From Acinetobacter sp. C26M (lineage in GTDB: Bacteria > Pseudomonadota > Gammaproteobacteria > Pseudomonadales > Moraxellaceae): DNA of 64,000 nucleotides. The DNA is taken from contig NZ_CP098478.1 of NCBI RefSeq assembly GCF_023702675.1, forward strand, positions 1,612,001-1,676,000, written 5' to 3'. The notes below the pieces were generated by a model. The model made no database searches, was not told the origin of the DNA, and saw only the letters and a list, made by a program, of their open reading frames with translations. Below are positions 54,880-63,758 of the stretch, in pieces (position 1 is the first letter of the stretch; each line of letters starts with the position of its first letter). Position numbers and translations under genes: made by a program.

Positions 54880-55758
54880 TTATTTCTGTGTACTCATTTG
54901 GGTCATACGTGGAATTTTAGGTAAATCCTGTAAAGCGGGATCTAGGGCTTCCTCTTGGTGATGTACCAACAGATCAACACGCTCCCTTAGTTGTTTAAAT
55001 TCAGGGGAATGCATCAGTTCCATAGTTCGTGGACGTGGTAAATTGACCTCGATAATCTCTTTGACTTCACCCGGATTAGCTTTTAAAGCCACAATGCGAT
55101 CTGCCAGTAAAATGGCTTCATCCATGTCATGCGTGACAAATAAAATAGTGATATCAATGTTTTGCCATAAGTCCATCAAATGCTTTTGCATTTTTTGGCG
55201 GGTATAAGGATCGAGTGCGCCAAAAGGTTCATCCATGAGTAATATCTTGGGTTCATTGACCAAGGCACGGGCAATGGCGACACGCTGTTTCATCCCACCT
55301 GAAAGCTCATGTGGAAACTGATTTTCGTATTTTTCTAAGCCAATAATGTTAATCCATTCACGCGCCATTTCTTCGGCACGGGTTTGACTGATGCCTTTCA
55401 TCAAGGGGCCAAACATCACATTTTCTTTGACCGTTTTCCATGGAAATAAGGTGTAACCTTGAAAGACCATGCCTCGTTCTGAACTTGGGCCTTTAATCTT
55501 TTGTCCTTCAATCAGAACTTCACCACTATGATAGTCATCTAGACCTGCAACCACACGGCTTAAGGTTGATTTGCCACACCCTGAAGAACCAATTACACAG
55601 ACAAATTCACGTTTATGAATACGAAGGTCGATCTGGTTGAGTACGATTCTTTCAGATGCGCCATGTTTAAAAATTTGTGTCAGTTGCTTGGTTTCTAGCA
55701 TCACAGGGAGCGTATAAATATGCTTAAAATAGGCTTTGGCATCAAAATTATCCGTCAT
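54880..55758 (-). CDS. ABC transporter ATPase, urea-carboxylase region
   Basis: The 292-residue protein has Walker [16 protein letters not shown]-loop [13 protein letters not shown], signature [15 protein letters not shown], Walker [14 protein letters not shown] and [13 protein letters not shown]. It resembles NitT/TauT-type ATPases. The start at 55758 has AGGAG seven bases upstream and lies two bases after the permease stop. It energises uptake with the permease above and probably the binding protein at 51747. Confidence 0.92.
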   Translation of the reverse strand: MTDNFDAKAYFKHIYTLPVMLETKQLTQIFKHGASERIVLNQIDLRIHKREFVCVIGSSGCGKSTLSRVVAGLDDYHSGEVLIEGQKIKGPSSERGMVFQGYTLFPWKTVKENVMFGPLMKGISQTRAEEMAREWINIIGLEKYENQFPHELSGGMKQRVAIARALVNEPKILLMDEPFGALDPYTRQKMQKHLMDLWQNIDITILFVTHDMDEAILLADRIVALKANPGEVKEIIEVNLPRPRTMELMHSPEFKQLRERVDLLVHHQEEALDPALQDLPKIPRMTQMSTQK

Positions 55759-55760
55759 AT

Positions 55761-56696
55761 TTATACTCCTTTTTTCCATTTAAACAGGGTGCTGCCGAAT
55801 TTCATTAAAATCAAATCACACAACAGTCCGATCACCCCAATAATCAAGATGGCTGCATAAACATTATCGAAATTTTGATAACGCGCTTGCTGAGTAATGA
55901 ACCATGTAATTCCTGAGGTCGCACCAATCAGTTCCGATACAATCAAATATGTCCACGCCCAACCCAATAAGACACGTTGATCACGATAAATGTCGGGTAG
56001 TGCCGCAGGAATCACCACATGAAACAGGCTTTTGAGCTTATTAGTGCCTAGGGTGTAGCCTGCTTCAACCAAGCCGCGATCAACCATACGGGTGGTATTG
56101 GCAATAATCAAAATTTGCTGAAATAAGGTCCCAATCACGATAATGGCAATTTTCGGGGCATCATTAATACCTAAAATCGCCACCGCCAATGCCCCAAAGG
56201 CAGGTGCAGGCAGGTAGCGAAAGAACTCGACAAAGGGTTCAGTTAGCTTAGAGATGGTATTGGAAAAGCCACACAGAATGCCAAGCGGCACACCGATCAA
56301 TGAAGAGATAAAAAACGCCGTAAATACAATCTTGATACTGTGCCACAGGCTTTGATGTAACCAAGGTGCATCGGCCTGTTGCGGGGGCGTGGTAAACGAA
56401 GTGAACAGTGCTTTCGCCACTTGATGCGGAGCAGGCAAATAAATCGGATTGACCAGAATACCTGTAGGCGGTGTTTTGCCTTGATTGACGGCATCTTGAG
56501 CCTCTGCATAATAAGCCTGCTTATCTATTCGGGTCCCTGCCTGTAGATAAGTGGCTGAGCCTGTATTGGTAATTTGAACTTGTGGATGCCAGATAAAAGG
56601 TAAGTAACTGACACAGCTCCAGATCAGGATGGGAATCAGAAAAGATCCCAAACTCAAGTAAAGCTTTTTCCTTTTTGACAATACTGAATGATGCAT
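55761..56696 (-). CDS. ABC transporter permease, urea-carboxylase region
   Basis: The 311-residue protein has an N-terminal helix (LGSFLIPILIWSCVSYLPFI), then a periplasmic insert of about 60 residues (QVQITNTGSATYLQAGTR to PPTGILVNPIYLPAP) and the usual BPD-type core from about 100, with the EAA-like loop LVEAGYTLGTNKLKSLFHVVIP. Such inserts are typical of permeases near urea carboxylase genes. It is the first gene of the operon, preceded by operator and sigma-54 promoter. Confidence 0.9.
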   Translation of the reverse strand: MHHSVLSKRKKLYLSLGSFLIPILIWSCVSYLPFIWHPQVQITNTGSATYLQAGTRIDKQAYYAEAQDAVNQGKTPPTGILVNPIYLPAPHQVAKALFTSFTTPPQQADAPWLHQSLWHSIKIVFTAFFISSLIGVPLGILCGFSNTISKLTEPFVEFFRYLPAPAFGALAVAILGINDAPKIAIIVIGTLFQQILIIANTTRMVDRGLVEAGYTLGTNKLKSLFHVVIPAALPDIYRDQRVLLGWAWTYLIVSELIGATSGITWFITQQARYQNFDNVYAAILIIGVIGLLCDLILMKFGSTLFKWKKGV

Positions 56697-56711
56697 AGGT
56701 GCACACCCGTA

Positions 56712-56739
56712 GTAATACTGATTGAATAAAACGTAATAC
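56712..56739 (-). promoter_or_regulatory. Shared operator, copy 3
   Basis: On the minus strand GTATTAC occurs at 56739-56733 and again at 56718-56712, 21 bp apart. With a start site near 56734, the boxes lie at -5 to +2 and +17 to +23, nearly the same geometry as copy 2. Confidence 0.72.
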
Positions 56740-56744
56740 TAATT

Positions 56745-56760
56745 AGCAATTTTGATGCCA
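56745..56760 (-). promoter_or_regulatory. Sigma-54 promoter of the permease-ATPase-oxygenase operon
   Basis: The minus strand reads TGGCATCAAAATTGCT, matching the -24/-12 consensus at the invariant positions and with TTGCT complete. The start should be near 56734. Confidence 0.8.
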
Positions 56761-56811
56761 GTGCGAATGCTCGATAGTAAAATCAGGATGAAGTGCGTTA
56801 AATGAAAGCAG

Positions 56812-56852
56812 GATAGGCACTTTGTAATTTTATAACGATGCTTGTGCCTATC
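56812..56852. repeat. Inverted repeat between the ferredoxin gene and the transporter promoter
   Basis: GATAGGCAC and GTGCCTATC are perfect complements with 23 bases between. It could be a weak terminator for the ferredoxin operon, or an activator site, as it lies about 80-120 bases upstream of the sigma-54 start. Confidence 0.45.
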
Positions 56853-56865
56853 TCGAGGTTTATCT

Positions 56866-57120
56866 TTAATGATTGAATAGATTAAGATTATTGAATTTTA
56901 TAAGCAGTTGATCATGGGATTCCACCCACGCTGGGTCAGGCTGAATACAATCGATGGGACAGACAGCAAGGCAGGTGGGTACTTCATAAAAGTCAACGCA
57001 TTCAGTGCAACGTTGTGGGTCGATTTCATAGACTTTTGCACCTTCATTAATCGCTTGATTGGGGCATTCAGGCAAGCACATATCACAATTGATACATGCA
57101 CTGGTAATTAACAGTGCCAT
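56866..57120 (-). CDS. YfhL-like 2[4Fe-4S] ferredoxin
   Basis: The 84-residue protein has two clusters: CINCDMCLPECP and CTECVDFYEVPTCLAVCP, with the extra spacing in the second that marks YfhL-type ferredoxins. It starts at the ATG at 57120, one base after the trhP stop, so the two are coupled. It may supply electrons to TrhP or another iron-sulfur enzyme; this is inferred from position. Confidence 0.9.
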   Translation of the reverse strand: MALLITSACINCDMCLPECPNQAINEGAKVYEIDPQRCTECVDFYEVPTCLAVCPIDCIQPDPAWVESHDQLLIKFNNLNLFNH

Positions 57121-57121
57121 G

Positions 57122-58489
57122 TCAATCTGCCGAATAGGCAAGAGCCGCAGAACGTAATTCCGCTGTGGCATGTGGTAGATTGCGAATCAAGAGTGCATAT
57201 TCAATATCGATTTCTGGAGAGAATGGAATTTCGACGATATGGCCTGAACCTTTGGCATTTTCAATGGCATTGCCTTTAAGATCACGCATTTGTTCCAATC
57301 TAAAGTTAATATTGCCTTTGGGCGTCATCAACTCAAGCGAGTCGCCAATCACAAAGCTGTTTTTGACCTCGATCCGAATATAGTCGCCATGACGTGCAAT
57401 GACTTCACCACAAAATTGTTGATAGTCAAAATGTGATGAGCCATCAGTATAATTTTGATAATCGCTATGCACATGGCGTCGTAAAAAACCTTCGGTATAA
57501 CCACGATTGGCCAAGCCTTCCAGTTGTGTCATCAAGCTAGGATCAAATTCTTTACCCACTAATGCATCATCAATGGCTTTGCGGTAAATCTGTGCAGTAC
57601 GGGCACAATAAAAATAAGATTTGGTACGACCCTCGATCTTTAAAGAAGCAATACCCATTTGAGTCAGACGATCCACATGCTGTACTGCACGTAGGTCTTT
57701 GGAGTTCATGAAATAGGTGCCATGCTCATCTTCTTCGGCGGCAAACATGTCTTCATCATTACGCTGCACCAAAACAGTTTGCGCCATATTTGTGCTGTTT
57801 GATGTCTGTGCGCAACATTGCTGTTGAGTAGTAACCTGCTGAACAGGAATGACATCACCATTGGCATCTTCTTGCGCTGCGTGGATTTTATAGTCCCAAC
57901 GACAGGCATTGGTGCAGGCGCCCTGATTGGCATCACGTTTATTCATATAGCCAGATAATAGGCAACGTCCTGAATAAGCCATACATAGTGCACCATGTAC
58001 GAACACTTCCAGTTCAATGTCTGGGACTTGTGTTTGAATCTCTTCTATTTCTTCGAGCGAAAGTTCTCGTGATAAGATCACGCGACTTAGACCATAGTCT
58101 TTCCAGAATTTTACAGTAGCCCAATTGATTGCATTGGCTTGTACCGACAGATGAATCTGCATCTCCGGAAAATGCTCACGTACCAGCATAATCAAACCAG
58201 GGTCTGACATAATCAGTGCATCTGGTTGCATGGCAACAATTGGTTCAATATCTCGGATAAAATTTTTCAGTTTGCTGTTATGCGGCTGGATATTGACCAC
58301 CACATAAAACTTTTTACCTAAGGCGTGGGCTTCATCAATCCCGATTTTTAAATTGTCATGGTCAAATTCATTGTTGCGTACGCGTAAGCTATAACGTGGC
58401 TGACCTGCATAGACCGCATCGGCACCATAAGCAAAGGCATAACGCATATTTTTAAGTGAACCAGCAGGAGAGAGTAATTCAGTCTTCAT
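57122..58489 (-). CDS. trhP: tRNA 5-hydroxyuridine synthase TrhP (YegQ, U32 family)
   Basis: The 455-residue protein matches the peptidase-U32-like family: TELLSPAGSLKNMRYAFAYG, DALIMSDPGLIMLV, VFVHGALCMAYSGRCLLSGY and GACTNACRWDY, with cysteines for an iron-sulfur cluster. TrhP makes 5-hydroxyuridine at tRNA position 34 in E. coli. Around residues 205-245 there is an extra Gln/Asn/Asp-rich insertion (VIPVQQVTTQQQCCAQTSNS) that looks genus-specific. It is followed directly by the ferredoxin gene. Confidence 0.9.
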   Translation of the reverse strand: MKTELLSPAGSLKNMRYAFAYGADAVYAGQPRYSLRVRNNEFDHDNLKIGIDEAHALGKKFYVVVNIQPHNSKLKNFIRDIEPIVAMQPDALIMSDPGLIMLVREHFPEMQIHLSVQANAINWATVKFWKDYGLSRVILSRELSLEEIEEIQTQVPDIELEVFVHGALCMAYSGRCLLSGYMNKRDANQGACTNACRWDYKIHAAQEDANGDVIPVQQVTTQQQCCAQTSNSTNMAQTVLVQRNDEDMFAAEEDEHGTYFMNSKDLRAVQHVDRLTQMGIASLKIEGRTKSYFYCARTAQIYRKAIDDALVGKEFDPSLMTQLEGLANRGYTEGFLRRHVHSDYQNYTDGSSHFDYQQFCGEVIARHGDYIRIEVKNSFVIGDSLELMTPKGNINFRLEQMRDLKGNAIENAKGSGHIVEIPFSPEIDIEYALLIRNLPHATAELRSAALAYSAD

Positions 58490-58606
58490 AATGCAGCATA
58501 AAAGGCATATAAAAAATATGGAATTATTCTAAAAAGTTCAGCACGAGGATTCAACCTAGCATTTTGCTCAGGATTTTATAGATGTTTATGGAAAATCTAG
58601 ACCATA

Positions 58607-58630
58607 AAAAAGCACCCGAGGGTGCTTTTT
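58607..58630 (-). terminator. Terminator of the glycine-zipper gene
   Basis: AAAAAGCACC and GGTGCTTTTT form a 10-bp stem with a CGAG loop, just after the stop codon. Confidence 0.88.
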
Positions 58631-58634
58631 AGAA

Positions 58635-59063
58635 TTAGTGATGACGATGCTTTCTTTTTTTCTTGTATTTTTTAGACTGGTAATTGTCATAGTCGCGGTC
58701 TTGACCGACTTTACGGCCTAGAGCAGAACCACCCGCTGCACCTGCTGCAGCACCAATATAACCTCCTGTAGTGCCACCAAGGTTTTTGCCGACAGTATAA
58801 CCACCAACGCCGCCTAGACCACCACCAATAGCAGCTTCTGTACGGGTACGTTTGCTACTTGCAGCAGCTGCACCACCAGCACCACCGAGTGCAGAGCCAA
58901 TCATTGCGCCACTATTTCCACCCATTTCTTTACCAATAGCAGTACCTACAACACTACCAAGTGCAGACGTCGCAGCAACACGGGTTGCATTATCAGCATG
59001 AGCAGCCGTAACCAGTGACGAGCTTGCAAAAATAGCAGCACATAACCAAGCATTTAATTTCAT
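58635..59063 (-). CDS. Secreted glycine-zipper protein
   Basis: The 142-residue protein has a signal peptide ending TAAHAD and repeated Gly/Ala zippers (GSVVGTAIGKEMGGNSGAMI, GGLGGVGGYTVGKNLGG, GAAAGAAGGSALGRKVG) as in outer-membrane or pore-forming glycine-zipper proteins. The C-terminus is strongly basic and His-rich (KKYKKKRKHRHH). Function is unknown. Confidence 0.8.
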   Translation of the reverse strand: MKLNAWLCAAIFASSSLVTAAHADNATRVAATSALGSVVGTAIGKEMGGNSGAMIGSALGGAGGAAAASSKRTRTEAAIGGGLGGVGGYTVGKNLGGTTGGYIGAAAGAAGGSALGRKVGQDRDYDNYQSKKYKKKRKHRHH

Positions 59064-59262
59064 TTTTGACTCCGTGTCCGAAACATAGCGGACCTCTTTC
59101 TAATGGCAGCAAATGTAACAAAATTTGCATATGAAAGTGTGGAGAAGCTTTCCTTAATTATTACTCTTTAGTTTCTGGATTGTAGTGTTTTGTTGCTGAG
59201 AATGACGAGGAATGAGGGTTAAGTTTGATTAAACAATAAGATAGTCTAAAAGCGCACAAAAA

Positions 59263-59289
59263 AATGAAACCTTATTTTAAGGTTTCATT
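59263..59289 (-). terminator. Terminator of the YiaAB gene
   Basis: AATGAAACCTTA and TAAGGTTTCATT form a perfect 12-bp stem with a TTT loop, followed on the minus strand by T. Confidence 0.88.
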
Positions 59290-59299
59290 CATTTTTTAA

Positions 59300-59767
59300 T
59301 TAATCTAATTGATCATCTTTTACAGCTTGTTCTTCAAGTTTGAGTTGACGAGGATTCAGTTCAGTTTGTAAGCGTAGATAGTTCATGTCACGAATATTCT
59401 TTTGGGTGGCAACCACGCCAAATAGACTGAGCAAGAATGACATAATATAAAAGCCCTTTTCACTCATGGTGAGTTCTGCATTCCATAAGCTAATCAAAAG
59501 CAGCACAATACACACCGCCATCGAAGCCCAACATAATCCGTAATAAATGGCAGTCACAGGAATTTCTTCAAGCTGATCACGGACCGATTTTTGTAAAGAT
59601 GCAGCAGAGAAAAGGCCGTAGAGCAAAATCACAAAATAATAGCCTTTCTCGTGTAGTGGCATGTTGGCATTCCATAAGCCAATCATAAAGCCAGCCCCAC
59701 CTGCGAGTAAGGCAACCCAGCTTGCAGCAATAAAGGCTGATGTGGGACGGTTTATAAAATTATTCAT
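59300..59767 (-). CDS. YiaA/YiaB family inner-membrane protein
   Basis: The 155-residue protein has two repeats of the YiaAB two-helix domain: SWVALLAGGAGFMIGLWNA with HEKGYYFVILLYGLFSAASLQKSVRD, and SMAVCIVLLLISLWNA with SEKGFYIMSFLLSLFGVVATQKNIRD. That gives four membrane segments and a charged C-terminal tail. The role is unknown. Confidence 0.88.
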   Translation of the reverse strand: MNNFINRPTSAFIAASWVALLAGGAGFMIGLWNANMPLHEKGYYFVILLYGLFSAASLQKSVRDQLEEIPVTAIYYGLCWASMAVCIVLLLISLWNAELTMSEKGFYIMSFLLSLFGVVATQKNIRDMNYLRLQTELNPRQLKLEEQAVKDDQLD

Positions 59768-60005
59768 AGATTATCCTGTTGTTTTATCTTTCTATTTATC
59801 CTTCATTATTTATATATAAGCCTTGATCAGAGAACAAGCTATGAAAACTAAAACTGAACAATTTGTGATGAAATGGGTGAGGAATAGTAAGTTCCCCTGA
59901 TTCTCTATGTCTTTTAAGCAGTAGAGTCTGTAAACTATGCGCAATTTTTTGATTTTGCTCGTGCTTCATTGGCACTGAGTCTTTAGATTTTGAGATATTC
60001 CGCCC

Positions 60006-61094
60006 ATGAAAGCATCACTCCGTTTAAGACTCGATCAACTTTGTGATCGTCATGAAGAGCTGACTGCATTACTCGCTGATGTAGAAGTAATTTCGGACAA
60101 TAAACGTTTTCGTAAACTGTCTCGTGAACACAATGATTTAACTGAAATCACTGAGGTTTGGAGCAAATATCGTCAAGCTGAAGAAGATATCGAAACTGCT
60201 GAAATGATGAAGTCGGATCCTGATTTCAAAGATATGGCAGAAGAAGAAATTAAAGAAAACAAAGCACTTTTGGTTGCACTTGAAGAGCAATTGAATGTAT
60301 TGATGATTCCGAAAGATCCAAATGATGCCAACGCGGCCTATCTTGAGGTGCGTGCGGGTACAGGCGGTGATGAAGCTGCGATCTTCTCGGGTGATTTATT
60401 CCGTATGTATAGCAAATACGCAGAAACACAAGGCTGGCGTATTGAAGTGCTTTCTGAAAATGAAGGCGAGCACGGCGGCTACAAAGAAATCATTTGCCGT
60501 ATTGATGGCGAAGGTGTTTATGGTCGTTTGAAATTTGAGAGTGGTGCACATCGTGTACAACGTGTTCCTGCGACTGAATCACAAGGCCGTGTACATACTT
60601 CGGCTTGTACCGTTGCGATTCTGCCAGAAGTTGATGTGGATACCACAGTAGAAATCAATCCAGCCGATTTGCGTATTGATACCTATCGTGCATCTGGTGC
60701 GGGTGGTCAGCACATTAACAAAACCGATTCAGCGGTGCGTATTACCCATATTCCATCGGGTGTGGTAGTGGAATGTCAGGAAGAGCGTTCACAGCATAAG
60801 AACAAAGCCAAAGCGATGGCTTTGTTAGTCTCACGTTTAGAAAATGCAAAACGTGCGGCTGCTGATGCAGCAACCTCAGAAATGCGCCGTGACCTCGTTG
60901 GTTCAGGTGACCGTTCAGAGCGTATTCGTACTTATAACTACCCGCAAGGTCGTATGACCGATCATCGTATTAACCTGACTTTATATAAGTTGGATGCGAT
61001 TATGGAAGGCGATTTAACGGAACTGTTAGATAGTTTGCATCGCGAATATCAAGCAGATCAGTTGGCGATGCTTGCACAGGAAAATGGCGGCTAA
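60006..61094 (+). CDS. prfA: Peptide chain release factor 1
   Basis: The 362-residue protein reads UAA and UAG. It has [20 protein letters not shown], the PAT anticodon-like motif in [14 protein letters not shown], and the catalytic GGQ in [16 protein letters not shown], whose Gln is methylated by PrmC. Its stop shares one base with the prmC ATG (TAATG), so the two are coupled. Confidence 0.98.
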   Translation: MKASLRLRLDQLCDRHEELTALLADVEVISDNKRFRKLSREHNDLTEITEVWSKYRQAEEDIETAEMMKSDPDFKDMAEEEIKENKALLVALEEQLNVLMIPKDPNDANAAYLEVRAGTGGDEAAIFSGDLFRMYSKYAETQGWRIEVLSENEGEHGGYKEIICRIDGEGVYGRLKFESGAHRVQRVPATESQGRVHTSACTVAILPEVDVDTTVEINPADLRIDTYRASGAGGQHINKTDSAVRITHIPSGVVVECQEERSQHKNKAKAMALLVSRLENAKRAAADAATSEMRRDLVGSGDRSERIRTYNYPQGRMTDHRINLTLYKLDAIMEGDLTELLDSLHREYQADQLAMLAQENGG

Positions 61095-61912
61095 TGAATA
61101 TTGCTCAAGCATTAGAAATCAAAGGCGAAATAGATAGCTATGAACGTCAAGAGGCGGCATGGTTACTCGAGCATCTTTTGGGGATTAATGCCTTAGAACT
61201 TAAATTAAGACTTGAGCAAGAACTAACAGAAATACAAGAGCAAGCTTATTTAGATGGGCTGGCTCGTATCGAACAAGGTGAACCTTTGGCCTATGTCACT
61301 GGTTCACAACCTTTCTGGACACTCGATTTAAAAGTCACCCATGATACTTTAGTGCCACGTCCCGATACTGAAATCCTTGTCGAAACAGTATTAAAGCTTC
61401 CAATTGATCAACAGGCCAACATTGTCGATCTAGGCACGGGAACGGGGGCGATTGCTTTGGCACTTGCGAGCGAGCGTCCACACTGGCAAGTGACTGCAAC
61501 TGATATCTATGCACCAACTTTAGAGGTGGCTCAGGACAATGCCGTGCGACATGGTCTCATGCAGGTCAAGTTTGCTTGTGGTGCTTGGTTTTCGGCTTTA
61601 GAACAGCAACAGTTTGATCTGATTGTATCTAATCCGCCTTATATTGATCCTGACGATGTGCATATGCAAAAGCTCAAGTCGGAGCCTGAGCGTGCATTGA
61701 TCGCAGATAAGCAGGGTATGGCAGATATTGAGATTATCATCACCCAAGGTAAAGACTGGCTTAAACCGAACGGCTGGATTGTGCTTGAACATGGTTATGA
61801 CCAAGGTCAAGCAGTACGAGATATTTTTGAGCAGCATGGCTTTAGCCAGATTAAAACCATTCAGGATTATGGTGGTAATGATCGTGTCAGCTTAGGACAA
61901 AAGCAGGCTTAA
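61094..61912 (+). CDS. prmC: Release factor glutamine methyltransferase PrmC
   Basis: The 272-residue enzyme methylates the GGQ glutamine of release factors. It has IVDLGTGTGAIALALASERP as SAM loop, VPRPDTEILVE, and LIVSNPPYIDPDD with the NPPY motif. It overlaps prfA by one base, the usual pairing. The 3' end overlaps the PaiB-like gene on the other strand by four bases. Confidence 0.97.
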   Translation: MNIAQALEIKGEIDSYERQEAAWLLEHLLGINALELKLRLEQELTEIQEQAYLDGLARIEQGEPLAYVTGSQPFWTLDLKVTHDTLVPRPDTEILVETVLKLPIDQQANIVDLGTGTGAIALALASERPHWQVTATDIYAPTLEVAQDNAVRHGLMQVKFACGAWFSALEQQQFDLIVSNPPYIDPDDVHMQKLKSEPERALIADKQGMADIEIIITQGKDWLKPNGWIVLEHGYDQGQAVRDIFEQHGFSQIKTIQDYGGNDRVSLGQKQA

Positions 61913-62541
61913 TCCTCAATATAGTGTTGTACTGCATTGGCTAAACGGCTTTCACCTTGTAGTTGCAGTCCATCCACCACGCCCAAAGCATCTGGCTTTT
62001 CCCGATTTTGGCTGAGTTTAAACTTTCCTGTGATCTGTGAGATTGGAATTTCGATCCCGACAATGCCTTGCAATTCCTGAGCAATATATTCGTCTGGTGC
62101 ATCCGACATTTTCCAAGGCGTTGCTTGTTTGGCTTCATGGGTACGTGTCAGTCTGGCCAAGATGCCGCGTAGTGCTTTTTCATCATGTAAGAAATTGATG
62201 CTTCCTTTGACGTGAACCACTTGATAGTTCCATGTGGGTACATGTCGATGGTGTTGTTGCTTGCTTGGATACCAATTCGGTGAGATATAACCTTGTTCAC
62301 CCTGAAAAATAATTAAAACTGTTGCACCATTTTCAATTTGAGTATGTAGCGGATTATTCTTGGCAATATGTGCAATCAGCGTCGCTGCGTGGCTGTGCTC
62401 ATCACGTAGTAAATGAAAGGGTAAATGATTGGCTTCTAAGCCTTCAGAACTATGACTTATTAGCGTGGCAAAAGGGTAGTCCTGAATCAGTTGGTATAAT
62501 TTTTCAAGATCTGTTTCTTCAAATATTTCAGGTAAATACAT
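61909..62541 (-). CDS. PaiB-family FMN-binding protein
   Basis: The 210-residue protein matches the PaiB family of FMN-binding split-barrel regulators: EANHLPFHLL, AHIAKNNPLHTQI, VLIIFQGEQGYISPNWYPSK, VPTWNYQVVHVKG and FKLSQNREKPDALGVVDGL. PaiB of Bacillus is a negative regulator of sporulation and protease genes; the role here is unknown. It is downstream of the AraC-type regulator gene by 15 bases and is likely in one operon with it. Confidence 0.88.
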   Translation of the reverse strand: MYLPEIFEETDLEKLYQLIQDYPFATLISHSSEGLEANHLPFHLLRDEHSHAATLIAHIAKNNPLHTQIENGATVLIIFQGEQGYISPNWYPSKQQHHRHVPTWNYQVVHVKGSINFLHDEKALRGILARLTRTHEAKQATPWKMSDAPDEYIAQELQGIVGIEIPISQITGKFKLSQNREKPDALGVVDGLQLQGESRLANAVQHYIED

Positions 62542-62556
62542 AGCTTATTCCTTCGA

Positions 62557-63615
62557 TTATTCTAAATGCCCCAAGCGTTTCTTTTTATTGGGTGAAGACT
62601 TTCTGTAGCTGCCGGGACTGACACCCGTCCATTTTTTAAAGGCACGATGGAAAGCACTGGGATCATGGAAATGCAAATCATCACTGATGTTCTGGATTGA
62701 ATCATTACTTTTACTCAGTCGTTCAATGGCAATATCACAGCGAATATCATTTTTAAGCTGCTGATAACTGACGCCTTCTTGCTTTAGGCGGCGTTGAATG
62801 GTGGCAGTCGACATATTCAATTGCTGTGCAATCTCTTTCAGCTCGTCCCATTGTGATGGTGGCTGTAGCAGCAGTTGACGGCGGATTTGCAAGCTTAACG
62901 AGTTCTCATTTTTAAAGCGTACAATCAGGTTATAAGGCGTGTGTTTGAGAAAATCTTTGAGTGCTTGTTTATCTTTTTTGATTTTATGCTTGAGATAATG
63001 CGCGTCAAACTCGATTTGGTTTTGCTCGGCATTAAATTGAATGTTCTCGCAAAAACGCACCCGATAATCTTGTATTTCCACAGGCGGGTGGCATCTAAAA
63101 CTCATTTTATGAAAGCCAATGCGCTGATCACTCAACCAACACATCAAACTATGCACCAACATTAAATAGGTTGAATAGGTAAACATCCGTTTTGGGTGCT
63201 CACGATCATGCAAGATCAGATAGGCCTTACTGCCTTTTTGAATCAATTCACCCCGAATATCATCCAGCACCAAACTTAAAAATTTTAAAATTTCTTGGAT
63301 GGCTTGCTCCAGCGTTTCGGCATTAAACGCTAATTTGGCTAATAGGCTATAACTGCCTCGGCGCATGGGATGAGTGTCCATACCGAGAAACTCATCATTC
63401 ATACTTTCAGCAAGCTCGACCCATAACTGAGCACATTGGGTCACAGGCACTCGCGCCTTGGAGGAGGTTAAGAGCTCTGCTGAAATACCTGCACGATTGG
63501 CGATATTGACAATATTCAACCCACGACTTGCAGCAACACTTAATGCTTCACGAATTAAAGCATTTGAAATAGTGTCCTTAGCCGAATTAAGATCGAGGTT
63601 GAGGTTTTTGTTCAT
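62557..63615 (-). CDS. AraC-family transcriptional regulator
   Basis: The 352-residue protein has the arabinose-binding-type N-terminal domain (about 30-210: MDTHPMRRGSYSLLAKLAF) and C-terminal AraC helices: LKEIAQQLNMSTATIQRRLK and QNISDDLHFHDPSAFHRAFK, ending TGVSPGSYRKS. It is divergent from the short-chain dehydrogenase gene, which it probably regulates. A perfect palindrome, AGCAAATTTGCT, lies at 63665-63676 between them. The inducer is unknown, possibly a fatty-acid-type compound. Confidence 0.88.
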   Translation of the reverse strand: MNKNLNLDLNSAKDTISNALIREALSVAASRGLNIVNIANRAGISAELLTSSKARVPVTQCAQLWVELAESMNDEFLGMDTHPMRRGSYSLLAKLAFNAETLEQAIQEILKFLSLVLDDIRGELIQKGSKAYLILHDREHPKRMFTYSTYLMLVHSLMCWLSDQRIGFHKMSFRCHPPVEIQDYRVRFCENIQFNAEQNQIEFDAHYLKHKIKKDKQALKDFLKHTPYNLIVRFKNENSLSLQIRRQLLLQPPSQWDELKEIAQQLNMSTATIQRRLKQEGVSYQQLKNDIRCDIAIERLSKSNDSIQNISDDLHFHDPSAFHRAFKKWTGVSPGSYRKSSPNKKKRLGHLE

Positions 63616-63758
63616 ATATCAATAAAATACAGGAGAAGAATGAAATCGAATGCTCAAAAGCCGCAGCAAATTTGCTACTTTTTGAAATTGTATCGGAAAA
63701 TACTTGCCTTTAGGCTTAGTTATAAAAATTTATATCTTTAATTTGATAGGAAACGTAA

